Shown here in pieces: positions 35,916 to 43,753 of a stretch of 64,000 bases of DNA (position 1 is its first letter; each line of letters starts with the position of its first letter). The stretch covers positions 496,001 through 560,000 of the forward strand of contig NZ_RQXX01000003.1 in NCBI RefSeq assembly GCF_004011175.1, given 5' to 3'. The DNA is from Mesobaculum littorinae. Its GTDB lineage: Bacteria; Pseudomonadota; Alphaproteobacteria; Rhodobacterales; Rhodobacteraceae. Under the pieces are notes generated by a model that did no database searches, was not told where the DNA came from, and saw nothing but the letters and a program-made list of their open reading frames with translations. The position numbers were made by a program, and so were the translations under genes.

Positions 35916-36039
35916 CATATCCTCCCACGGCGGCGCGCCCTCCCCGGCGGCCGACCCCGGCAATGATGATAGCAATATAATTCACTTGTAAACAATCCCG
36001 GCGGCAAGTTAAGTTTGCTGCAGGAGAGGGAGGAGCTGC
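35916..36039. promoter_or_regulatory. divergent promoter of the CoA-ligase and hydratase-MarR operons
   Basis: An AT-rich pocket (about 35963-36015) in an otherwise GC-rich window. It contains TATAAT (35976-35981), half-sites ACTTG (35984-35988) and CAAGT (36005-36009) facing each other, and a tandem AAGTT (36006-36015). On the minus strand TTGTTT and TATCAT are 18 bases apart. A MarR product encoded by the rightward operon probably binds here; exact boxes are guesses. Confidence 0.5.
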
Positions 36040-36810
36040 ATGGCCTATATCGAGTATCGGCTCGAGGACGAGATCGCGTACCTGACGCTGTCGCGGCCCG
36101 AAAAGCGCAACGCGATGAGCGACAACATGGTCGCCGAGCTGAGCGAGCATGTCGATCGCGCCGCGGCCGAGGCGAAGGCCGTCGTGATCCACGGGCAGGG
36201 CGACCATTTCTGTGCCGGGCTCGACCTGTCCGAGCAGGAGATCAAGGATCCGCTGCAGTCGATCATGGGCTCGCGCACCTGGCACGCGGTGTTCCAGCGC
36301 ATCCGTTCGGGCGCCATTCCCTATTTTGCCGCGCTGCATGGCGGGGCCATCGGCGGCGGGCTGGAACTGGCCGCGGTGGCGCATGTGCGCATCGCCGATG
36401 CCACGACCTTCTTCGCCCTGCCCGAGGGCCAGCGCGGGATCTTCCTTGGCGGTGGCGGCTCGGTGAACATCACCCGCCTGATGGGCGTGCCGCGGACCAT
36501 GGACCTGATGCTGACCGGCCGCGTGCTGAGCGCGGAAGAGGCCGAGCGTATCGGCGTCGTCACCTACCTGACCGAGGCGGGCGGCGCCGTCGCCAAGGCG
36601 ACCGAGCTGGCCAAGAAGGCGATCACCAACGCGCCGCTGTCGAACTACGCCATCATCAACGCGCTGCCCCGGGTGCCCGAGACGGGCTACGACGAAGGCC
36701 TGTTCTTCGAATCGATGATCGCCGCCTTCACCCAGTCGACGCCCGAGGCGCACCAGCGCCTGCGCGACTTTCTTGAAAAGCGCGCGGCGCGTATCGCACC
36801 ATCGTCATGA
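36040..36810 (+). CDS. crotonase/enoyl-CoA hydratase family protein
   Basis: 256 residues. Crotonase fold with oxyanion glycines in HGGAIGGGLELA and a catalytic Glu in LPEGQRGIFLGGGG; NRP-type start SRPEKRNAMS. It does not show the residues I would expect for a feruloyl-CoA hydratase/lyase with confidence, so a hydratase giving the beta-hydroxyacyl-CoA (CouM-like) fits the SDR and amidohydrolase better. ATG follows GGGAGGAG. Stop overlaps the MarR start (ATGA). Confidence 0.88.
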   Translation: MAYIEYRLEDEIAYLTLSRPEKRNAMSDNMVAELSEHVDRAAAEAKAVVIHGQGDHFCAGLDLSEQEIKDPLQSIMGSRTWHAVFQRIRSGAIPYFAALHGGAIGGGLELAAVAHVRIADATTFFALPEGQRGIFLGGGGSVNITRLMGVPRTMDLMLTGRVLSAEEAERIGVVTYLTEAGGAVAKATELAKKAITNAPLSNYAIINALPRVPETGYDEGLFFESMIAAFTQSTPEAHQRLRDFLEKRAARIAPSS

Positions 36811-37304
36811 CCGCGGCGCCGCAGGGCTCCGACGATCCCGTTGCGCCGGTTCCGGCGGACGCCGTCGCCCTGGGCGACCTGGACGGATCGGTGTCCTTCA
36901 TGCTGCGGATCGCGCAGGTGACGGTCTACGACCGGATCTTCTCGGCCGAGGCCGACCTGCCGCTGAAGCTGGGCGAACACACGGTTCTGAAAGTCGTGGG
37001 CGACAATCCCGGCGCGCGGCAGGGGGCCATCGCGGACAAGCTGATGATCAAGTGGTCGCACATGACCAAGGTCGTCAGCGGGCTCGAGGAACGCGGGCTG
37101 GTCGAACGCTACGTCCCGCCTCAGGATCGACGGTCGGTCTTCCTGCGGCTGACGGATGCGGGACGCCACGTGGTCGCCGACATGAACCTCAGGCTGGACG
37201 CGCTTGATGCCGGGGCCACCGCCGCGCTGGACGCCGACGACCGCGCCGAGCTGCTGCGGCTTTTGCACAAGATTCTGGGCTGGCCGTCGGCCACGTCCAG
37301 CTGA
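36807..37304 (+). CDS. MarR family transcriptional regulator (CouR/FerC-like position)
   Basis: 165 residues. Winged helix with GARQGAIADKLMIKWSHMTKVVSGLEERGLVER and the wing VPPQDRRSVFLRLTDAG. MarR proteins such as CouR (Rhodopseudomonas) and FerC (Sphingobium) repress hydroxycinnamate genes and respond to the CoA thioester. The same arrangement next to the ligase and hydratase suggests this role, with the divergent promoter at 35916-36039 as target. Confidence 0.88.
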   Translation: MTAAPQGSDDPVAPVPADAVALGDLDGSVSFMLRIAQVTVYDRIFSAEADLPLKLGEHTVLKVVGDNPGARQGAIADKLMIKWSHMTKVVSGLEERGLVERYVPPQDRRSVFLRLTDAGRHVVADMNLRLDALDAGATAALDADDRAELLRLLHKILGWPSATSS

Positions 37305-37330
37305 CACGAGACTTAAAGGGGGAGACACAC

Positions 37331-38200
37331 ATGCGGATCGACTTCGACAAGGTCACGGCGATCGACATCCATACCCATGCCGAAGAGCCCTGCGGGCTGC
37401 ATGCCGATGACGGCTACGACGATTTTCAGGAGGGCATGAAGGAGTACTTCCGCTCGCCCTTCGACCATCCGCCGACGATCCCGGAAACCGCGCAGTTCTA
37501 TCGCGAAAAGAACATCGCCGCGGTGATCTTTCCGGTCGATGCCGAACGCGAAACCGGGTTCCGCCGCTACAACAACGACGAGATGCTGGAGCTGGCGCAG
37601 GAGCATGACGACATCCTGATCCCCTTCGTCTCGATCGACCCGTGGAAGGGCAAGATCGGCGTGCGCGAGGCGAAGAACCTGCTGGCCAAGGGCGCGCGGG
37701 GCTTCAAATTTCACCCCACGTTCCAGGGGTTCTACCCCAACGACCGCATGGCCTACGAGCTTTACGAGGTGATCCAGGAGTCGGGGATGCCCGCCCTGTT
37801 CCACACCGGCCAGACCGGGGTCGGCGCGGGCATGCCGGGCGGCATGGGAATGCGGCTGAAGTATTCGAACCCGATGTACCTCGACGATGTGGCTGCGGAT
37901 TTCCCTGATCTCAAGATCATCGCCGCGCATCCGTCCTTTCCCTGGCAGGAAGAGGCGCTGGCGCTGGCCACGCACAAGCCCAACGTCTGGATCGACCTCT
38001 CGGGCTGGTCGCCGAAATATTTTCCGCCGCTGCTGGTCCGCTATGCTAACTCCCTGTTGCAGGACCGTGTTCTGTTCGGCTCGGATTGGCCGGCGATTCT
38101 GCCCGACCGCTGGCTGCGCGATTTCGAGGCGCTGGAGATCAAGGAGCATGTGCGACCGAAGATCCTGAAAGAGAATGCCCGCAAGATCCTCGGGCTGTGA
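37331..38200 (+). CDS. amidohydrolase family protein, CouO-like beta-ketoacyl-CoA hydrolase candidate
   Basis: 289-residue TIM-barrel of amidohydrolase family 2. Metal ligands: H14 and H16 (DIHTH), the His in FHTGQTG, the His in IIAAHPSFPWQ and D252 in FGSDWP. In Rhodococcus jostii RHA1, CouO is an amidohydrolase with metal ligand Asp257 that cleaves aryl-beta-ketopropionyl-CoA during hydroxycinnamate breakdown, replacing thiolase and thioesterase. Length, ligand position and the ligase-hydratase-dehydrogenase neighbours fit that role. This is inference; other family members are decarboxylases or hydratases. Lies 26 bases after the MarR gene. Confidence 0.85.
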   Translation: MRIDFDKVTAIDIHTHAEEPCGLHADDGYDDFQEGMKEYFRSPFDHPPTIPETAQFYREKNIAAVIFPVDAERETGFRRYNNDEMLELAQEHDDILIPFVSIDPWKGKIGVREAKNLLAKGARGFKFHPTFQGFYPNDRMAYELYEVIQESGMPALFHTGQTGVGAGMPGGMGMRLKYSNPMYLDDVAADFPDLKIIAAHPSFPWQEEALALATHKPNVWIDLSGWSPKYFPPLLVRYANSLLQDRVLFGSDWPAILPDRWLRDFEALEIKEHVRPKILKENARKILGL

Positions 38201-38270
38201 CGGGTGATGCGCAGCCCGCAGAATGGCTGCGCAGACAGACCGGACTGACATTTCCATGGGAGGAAACCTG

Positions 38271-39392
38271 ATGAAAAAGACTGCTCTGACACTCGCCGTT
38301 GCGGGGTTTGCCGCGGGATTTGCCGCCACGGCCGACGCGCGCGACCTGCGCCTGGCCCCCGGCGCGCCGCCCGCGCACCCCGCCTACGACCCGATGTACC
38401 TGACGCTGCAGGAGAACCTGCCGTCCGAGACCGGCGACGCGCTGACCGGCACCATGCTGGGCACCGAGGTCGTCAATATCGGCACCATGCTCGCCTCGCT
38501 GCAAAGCCAGGTGGCCGAGGTCGGGAACTTCCTGCCGCTCTACTACCCCGCCACGGTGCCCAGCTCGGCTCTTGCGGGCGATTTGGCCTTCCTCGGGACC
38601 AACCCCCACGCCATGGGCGCGGCGATGACCGAATACGTCGTCACCTGTGAGGATTGCCTTGAAGAGTTCAAGGAGGCGGGGCTTGTCTTCGTCGGCGCCG
38701 GGTCGTCGGATGTCTACGTTCTGATGACCGACCAGCCGGTCGAGACGCCGCAGGACATGCAGGGCCTGCGCCTGCGGTCGGGCGGGTCGCCGTTTTCGCG
38801 CTGGGCCGAATCGATGGGCGCCGCGCCGGCGTCGGTCCCTGTCTCGGACCAGTTCGAACAGATGAGCCAGGGCGTGATCAACGGCACCATGGCCTCGGTC
38901 AACGATCTGGTGTCCTACCGCATGGTCGATCTGGTGAAATACGTCACCGAGATTCCGCTGGGCACCTATCACGCGACCTCGAACTTCACCGTCGCGCTGC
39001 CCACGTGGCAGTCGCTTTCGGCCGAGGAGCGGGCGGGCTTCATGCGCGCCGCGAACAAGGGCAACGTCGCCTTCACGCAGGACTGGGGCTATGACCGGCC
39101 CGAGCGTGCGCGCCAGGAAGCCCGCGACGCGGGGATCGAGTTCATCGAGCCCAGCCAGGAGCTGATCGACGCGACCGAGAAGTTCACGACCGAGGATCTG
39201 GCCACCGTCGAGAGCATGGCCGCCGACACCTACGGGATCGAGGGCGCGGGCGACAAGATCGCGCGCTTCCAGGAACTGGTCGAAAAGTGGACCGCCATCG
39301 TCGACGAAACCGGCGGCGATCTCGATGCGCTGGCGCAGCGCCAGCAGGAAGAGATCTGGGACAAGGTCGATCCCGAAGCCTACGGGCTTTGA
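38271..39392 (+). CDS. TRAP transporter substrate-binding protein DctP (hydroxycinnamate locus)
   Basis: 373 residues, signal peptide ending TADARD. DctP features: NIGTMLASLQSQVAEVGNFLP, PQDMQGLRLRSGG with the substrate Arg, QGVINGTMASVNDLVSYRM. Start at 38271 after GGGAGGA, directly before MKKTALTLAV. The ligand is probably a hydroxycinnamate or related acid because of the operon, as for TRAP systems near cou genes. A two-cysteine pair (TCEDC) is seen also in the DctP at 52357-53472 (HCPSC), so these two are sister proteins. Confidence 0.92.
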   Translation: MKKTALTLAVAGFAAGFAATADARDLRLAPGAPPAHPAYDPMYLTLQENLPSETGDALTGTMLGTEVVNIGTMLASLQSQVAEVGNFLPLYYPATVPSSALAGDLAFLGTNPHAMGAAMTEYVVTCEDCLEEFKEAGLVFVGAGSSDVYVLMTDQPVETPQDMQGLRLRSGGSPFSRWAESMGAAPASVPVSDQFEQMSQGVINGTMASVNDLVSYRMVDLVKYVTEIPLGTYHATSNFTVALPTWQSLSAEERAGFMRAANKGNVAFTQDWGYDRPERARQEARDAGIEFIEPSQELIDATEKFTTEDLATVESMAADTYGIEGAGDKIARFQELVEKWTAIVDETGGDLDALAQRQQEEIWDKVDPEAYGL

Positions 39393-39409
39393 TCCGACAC
39401 TGACCTCAG

Positions 39410-39438
39410 GGGCCGGCGCCGCGGGTGCCGGCCCTTTT
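39410..39438 (+). terminator. terminator-like stem-loop between dctP and dctQ
   Basis: GGGCCGGC (39410-39417) pairs with GCCGGCCC (39427-39434) and TTTT follows, 17 bases past the dctP stop and inside the operon. Probably gives more binding protein than permease. Confidence 0.75.
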
Positions 39439-39550
39439 CGCGCCCTCTCCCCGCCGGGTGGTCCGCCGGGCGGGGACCTCATGCTTCGGAGGCGCCCGTA
39501 AGGCGGGGCTCCGTCCCGCGACGCCGTCCATCCCGCCACCAGGAGGCGAC

Positions 39551-40099
39551 ATGATCGACACCCTCATCCGTCTGGCCCGCAGGCTGACCGACGCGCTGGC
39601 GCTGCTGGGCGCCATCGGCGTCGTCGCCATGCTGATCCACATCACCGTCGACGTGGTGCTGCGCCAGATCGTCAACGTCCCGATCCCGGCCACCATCGAG
39701 ATCGTGTCGCGCTATTACATGGTGATGGTCGCCTACCTTGCGCTCGCCTGGGCCGACCGGCGGGGCGAGATGATCTCGGTCGAGGTCTTCGCCGCACCGC
39801 TGGCCCGCTGGCGGCGGCCCAATCAGGTGCTGGTGCACCTGCTGTGCGCCGCGGCCTTCGTGGTGCTGACCTACACCACGTGGATCGAGGCGATGCGCCA
39901 GTTCCACACGGGCACCTACGTGATGTCGCTGAACGTCGCCGTGCCGGTGTGGCCGTCGTATTTCGTGCTGCCCGTCTCGTTTGCGCTGGCCTGCCTGATC
40001 AGCCTGCTCAAGGTTGCGGTGGCGCTGGCGGGGCGCGACGCCGATACCGCCCTGCGCCAGCCCGCACCGCATTCAGACACCGGAGAGACCGCCCGATGA
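39551..40099 (+). CDS. TRAP transporter small permease DctQ (hydroxycinnamate locus)
   Basis: 182 residues, four hydrophobic helices (first about 15-35), with the DctQ pattern VDVVLRQIVNVPIPATIEIVSRYYMVMVAYLALAWADRRGEMISVEVF. ATG 39551 follows GGAGG. Its stop overlaps the DctM start (ATGA). The 158-base gap to dctP holds a terminator-like hairpin. Confidence 0.92.
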   Translation: MIDTLIRLARRLTDALALLGAIGVVAMLIHITVDVVLRQIVNVPIPATIEIVSRYYMVMVAYLALAWADRRGEMISVEVFAAPLARWRRPNQVLVHLLCAAAFVVLTYTTWIEAMRQFHTGTYVMSLNVAVPVWPSYFVLPVSFALACLISLLKVAVALAGRDADTALRQPAPHSDTGETAR

Positions 40100-41394
40100 A
40101 CGTCACCGCAGGTTTCGCAGCGCTTGGCATCCTTCTGGTCCTGCTGGCGCTTCAGGTGCCGATCGGCGTCGCGCTGATCCTCGTCAGCTTCGGCGGGATC
40201 TGGTTCCTTCTGGGCCTGACCCCCGCCGTCGGCATCCTGTCGGCCACGCCCTACGAATTCATCGCCAGCTGGACGCTGTCGGCCGTGCCGATGTTCCTGC
40301 TGATGGGCTTTGTCGCCTATCATTCGGGCCTGACGACGGGACTTTTCGACGCCGCCAAGATCGCGACGCGCAAGGTGCCGGGCGGGCTGGGGCTGGCGGC
40401 GATCTTCGGTTGCACCGGCTTCGCGGCCGTCTCGGGGTCGTCGATCGCCTGCGCTGCCACGATGGGCCGCATCGCGATCCCCGAGATGGTGCGCGCGGGC
40501 TATCGCCCCAGCTTTTCCGCCGGGATCCTGGCCGCGGGCGGCACGGTGGGGGCGCTGATCCCGCCCTCGATCCTGATGATCGTCTACGGCGTCTTCGCCG
40601 AAACCTCGATCACCCAGGTGTTCCTGGGCGGCATCTCGGTCGGCATCCTGACGGCGATCTCCTATTCACTGGTCGTGATCCTCGTCGCCGTGTTCCGCAA
40701 GGACATCATCCCGAACGAACCTGCGGCGACCGATCATATCGACGGCCGCGGCCTGCTGCGCGACGTGGTGCCGCTGATCTTGCTGATCGTGCTGGTCTTC
40801 GGCGGGCTCTTCGGCGGGCTCTTTACCGCGACAGAGGCGGGTGCCATCGGCGCCGCCGGCGCGATCGTCATCGCCACCGTCGTCGGCCGGCTCAGCTGGG
40901 CGGGCTTCCGCGCCGCGCTTCTCGAAACGCTGGGCACCTGTGCCGCGCTCTTCATCATCGGGGCGGGGGCGGCGATGTTCACCCGGTTCCTCGGGCTCTC
41001 GGGCGTTGCGGGGTTCCTCAACAGCACGGTTTCGGGGCTGGACCTGGGGTATTTCGGACTGATGGCCGTGGTCGTGCTGATCTACATCCTGATCGGCATG
41101 TTCCTCGAACCCTTCGGGGCGATGCTGATCACCCTGCCGATCCTCCTGCCGATCTTCGAGACGCAGGGCATCGACCTGATCTGGTTCGGCGTGCTTCTGG
41201 TCAAGCTTCTGGAGGTGGGGATGATCACCCCGCCACTGGGGATGAACGTCTTCATCATCCGGTCGGTCGCGGCCAATCACGTCAGCCTGGGCGACGTGTT
41301 CAAGGGCGCGCTGTTCTTCATCGGGGCCGACATCGTGGTGATCGCGCTGATGATCGCCTTCCCCGACCTCGTGATGTTCCTGCCCAACCTCTAG
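40096..41394 (+). CDS. TRAP transporter large permease DctM (hydroxycinnamate locus)
   Basis: 432 residues with the usual repeats: MFLLMGFVAYHSGLTTGLFDAA, SGSSIACAATMGRIAIPEMVRAGY, GALIPPSILMIVYGVFAE, TATEAGAIGA, EVGMITPPLGMNVFII. Forms the ion-driven channel with DctQ. Translationally coupled to dctQ and nine bases before the acyl-CoA dehydrogenase gene, so transport and catabolism are one operon. Confidence 0.95.
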   Translation: MNVTAGFAALGILLVLLALQVPIGVALILVSFGGIWFLLGLTPAVGILSATPYEFIASWTLSAVPMFLLMGFVAYHSGLTTGLFDAAKIATRKVPGGLGLAAIFGCTGFAAVSGSSIACAATMGRIAIPEMVRAGYRPSFSAGILAAGGTVGALIPPSILMIVYGVFAETSITQVFLGGISVGILTAISYSLVVILVAVFRKDIIPNEPAATDHIDGRGLLRDVVPLILLIVLVFGGLFGGLFTATEAGAIGAAGAIVIATVVGRLSWAGFRAALLETLGTCAALFIIGAGAAMFTRFLGLSGVAGFLNSTVSGLDLGYFGLMAVVVLIYILIGMFLEPFGAMLITLPILLPIFETQGIDLIWFGVLLVKLLEVGMITPPLGMNVFIIRSVAANHVSLGDVFKGALFFIGADIVVIALMIAFPDLVMFLPNL

Positions 41395-41403
41395 GGGACT
41401 GCC

Positions 41404-42552
41404 ATGCACCATCTTCTGACCGACGAAGACCGCCGCTTCCGCGACGAGATCGCCGAAACGCTGCGGGCCGAGATCCCGCAGACGCTGCGCGACAAGATGC
41501 GCCGCGATATCGAGCTTGAGCGTGAAGACTTCGTGGAAAGCCAGCGCATCCTGAACCGGCTGGGCCTTGCCGTGCCGCACTGGCCGGCCGAGTGGGGCGG
41601 GCGCGACTGGACGCCGATTCAGCGGCACCTCTACCTCGAACAGATGCAGGTGAACGCGGTGCCGCCGCCCTTGCCCTTCAACGTCGATATGGTGGGCCCG
41701 GTGCTGGCCCGCTTCGGCACCGACGCGCAGAAGGAGAAATTCCTGAAGCCTACCGCCAACCTCGACATCTGGTGGTGCCAGGGGTTTTCCGAGCCCAACG
41801 CCGGGTCCGACCTTGCCTCTCTCGTCACCCGGGCCGAACGGCGCGGCGACGGCTGGGTGCTGAACGGGCAGAAGACCTGGACCAGCTATGCCCACCACGC
41901 CGACTGGATGTTCGGGCTTTTCCGGACCGATCCGCAGGCGCCGAAAAAGCAGATGGGCATCTCCTTCCTGGTCTTCCCGATGGACACCCCCGGCATCGAG
42001 GTGCGCGAGATCGAGACGTCGGACGGCCGCCACGAGGTGAACGAGGTCTTTTTCTCCGACGTCGAGGTCGGCGCCGACGCGCTGGTGGGCGAGGAGAACC
42101 GCGGCTGGGACGTGGCCAAGTTCCTGCTGGGCAATGAACGTCACAACATCGCAGGCCTCGGTTGGGTCAAGATGCGACTGAACCTGCTGCGCGAGCTGGC
42201 CGAGCGTGACGGGCCCACGGGGCGGCTTTGGGACGATCCCGAGTTCCGCCGCCGTTTTGCCCAGCTCGAGGTCGATACGCGCGCTGTCGACATGCTCCAG
42301 ATGCTGGCGCTGACCGGTCAGGCGGCGGGGGCCTTCGGTGCGCCCGATCACGCGGCCTCGGTCCTGAAGATCCGCGGGTCCGAACTTCAGCAGGCCACGA
42401 CCGAGCTTCTGCTCGATGCGCTTGGGCCGGTGGGCGGGCCCGAGCTGGCCGATGCCGCGGCGGGCTACATGAGCTTTCGCAAGCTGTCGATCTACGGCGG
42501 CTCGAACGAGATCCAGCGCGAGATTCTGGCCAAGGCCGCGCTGGGGCTGTGA
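41404..42552 (+). CDS. acyl-CoA dehydrogenase, PimC-like large subunit
   Basis: 382 residues. FAD-dependent acyl-CoA dehydrogenase with the FAD/substrate segment FSEPNAGSDLASL (about 125-140), NGQKTWTSYAHHADW and the C-terminal YGGSNEIQREILAKAALGL. It resembles the large subunit of two-part enzymes such as PimCD, and a second smaller ACAD follows after 14 bases. In this operon it may desaturate a phenylpropanoyl-CoA side chain; inferred. Confidence 0.88.
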   Translation: MHHLLTDEDRRFRDEIAETLRAEIPQTLRDKMRRDIELEREDFVESQRILNRLGLAVPHWPAEWGGRDWTPIQRHLYLEQMQVNAVPPPLPFNVDMVGPVLARFGTDAQKEKFLKPTANLDIWWCQGFSEPNAGSDLASLVTRAERRGDGWVLNGQKTWTSYAHHADWMFGLFRTDPQAPKKQMGISFLVFPMDTPGIEVREIETSDGRHEVNEVFFSDVEVGADALVGEENRGWDVAKFLLGNERHNIAGLGWVKMRLNLLRELAERDGPTGRLWDDPEFRRRFAQLEVDTRAVDMLQMLALTGQAAGAFGAPDHAASVLKIRGSELQQATTELLLDALGPVGGPELADAAAGYMSFRKLSIYGGSNEIQREILAKAALGL

Positions 42553-42566
42553 GGGGGAGAGACGCG

Positions 42567-43586
42567 ATGGACTTCGAGATCAGCGAAGAAGACCGGATGC
42601 TGGCCGACCTGGCCGAGCGACTGTTTCCGCCACAGGGCACCTCTGCCGATGCCGCCACCGTGGCCGAGGCCGGGCTTTACGCCCTGACCGTGCCCGAGGA
42701 TGCGGGCGGGTTCGGCGGCGGTCTCCTGTCGGTCTGGCACGTCGCCCGCGCCGCGGGGCGGGGGCTGGCCGGCGTACCGCTGACCCAGACCGCGATCCTG
42801 CCCGGCGCGCTTTTGGCCGCGTCGGGGCAGGACACGCTGGCGCAGGGGCTGGCTGCGGGCGAGGCGCGGGTGGCGGCCTGTCTCGACCCCGGGCTGACCG
42901 TTGCCGGGGGGCGGGTGTCGGGCCAGCTTTCCGATATCGTGGGGGCCGAAGGTGCCGACTGGCTGATCGCCCCGGCAGATGGCCCCGAGGGGCGGCAGCT
43001 TCTGCTGCTTCCGCTGGGCGGGGCCGACGTCACGCCGGCGCCGCTGTTCGACGGGACGCCTGCGGCCCGGATCGCCATGGACATGGACCTGCCCGGCGAC
43101 GCGGTTCTGGCCGGAGGCAACGCGGCCGAGGATGCCCTGACCCTCGCGCGGCGGCTGCTGTGGCTTGCCGTTGCCGCCGAAACCGCGGGCGCGGCCGAGG
43201 CCGCGGTGGCCGAGACGGCCGCCTACCTGCCCGACCGCAAGCAGTTCGGACAGCGCTTGGCCGATTTCCAGGCGCTGCGGCACCGGCTGGTCGACATGAT
43301 GATCGCGGCGCAGGAGATCCACGCGATGTCCCTGCACGCGGCCATGGCGCTGGGGGCCGGGGCGGTGGATGCCGATGTCGTGCTCGAGGCGGCGCTTCTC
43401 AAGGCCGCCCTGGCCGGGCGCCGTGTCGGGCAGGAGGCTGTGCAACTGCATGGCGGCGTCGGCGTCACGCAGGAATACCGCATCAGCCGCGTGTTCCAAC
43501 GCCTGACCCGGCTGGGCCTTGCCGCCGGCGGCGTTTCGGGACTGACACAGCGGCTTGCCGGCCGCGAGGCGCGGCTGCTGGGCTAG
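42567..43586 (+). CDS. acyl-CoA dehydrogenase, PimD-like small subunit
   Basis: 339 residues, shorter and more divergent than its neighbour. C-terminal ACAD domain with LPDRKQFGQRLADFQALRHRLVDM, VGQEAVQLHGGVGVTQEYRISRVFQRLTRL. The N-terminal half is Gly/Ala-rich and degenerate. Such partners usually form a heteromer with the larger ACAD, one subunit being catalytically silent. ATG 42567 follows GGGGAGAG. Last gene of the operon. Confidence 0.88.
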   Translation: MDFEISEEDRMLADLAERLFPPQGTSADAATVAEAGLYALTVPEDAGGFGGGLLSVWHVARAAGRGLAGVPLTQTAILPGALLAASGQDTLAQGLAAGEARVAACLDPGLTVAGGRVSGQLSDIVGAEGADWLIAPADGPEGRQLLLLPLGGADVTPAPLFDGTPAARIAMDMDLPGDAVLAGGNAAEDALTLARRLLWLAVAAETAGAAEAAVAETAAYLPDRKQFGQRLADFQALRHRLVDMMIAAQEIHAMSLHAAMALGAGAVDADVVLEAALLKAALAGRRVGQEAVQLHGGVGVTQEYRISRVFQRLTRLGLAAGGVSGLTQRLAGREARLLG

Positions 43587-43593
43587 CAGCCGC
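43571..43593 (+). terminator. hairpin on the stop codon of the last ACAD gene
   Basis: Perfect 9-base arms GCGGCTGCT (43571-43579) and AGCAGCCGC (43585-43593) around GGGCT; the TAG stop (43584-43586) is inside it. No T-run follows, so it may only protect the transcript end. Confidence 0.35.
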
Positions 43594-43600
43594 ATCCCGC

Positions 43601-43630
43601 GCCTTGCCGCCTGCCTTGCCACCCGCCTTG
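43601..43630. repeat. short tandem repeat, 12-base unit
   Basis: GCCTTGCC recurs at 43601 and 43613 and GCCTTG at 43625, a 12-base period over two and a half copies in a non-coding gap between convergent genes. Confidence 0.5.
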
Positions 43631-43753
43631 TTTCGCAACGCGATCCGGGTGGGGGCACCCGCGCAGCGCGGCATGACGCCGTGCCACGGACGATCCGCGG
43701 GGCAAGAGGTGGGGCGAGAGGCCGGGCCGCGATCGGGGCGGCCCGGCCCGCCG

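Noticed and set aside
36040-36810. Calling the crotonase a feruloyl-CoA hydratase/lyase (vanillin-forming)
   Set aside because: The sequence is a general crotonase and the presence of a beta-hydroxyacyl-CoA dehydrogenase and CouO-like hydrolase, with no vanillin dehydrogenase, favours a simple hydratase.
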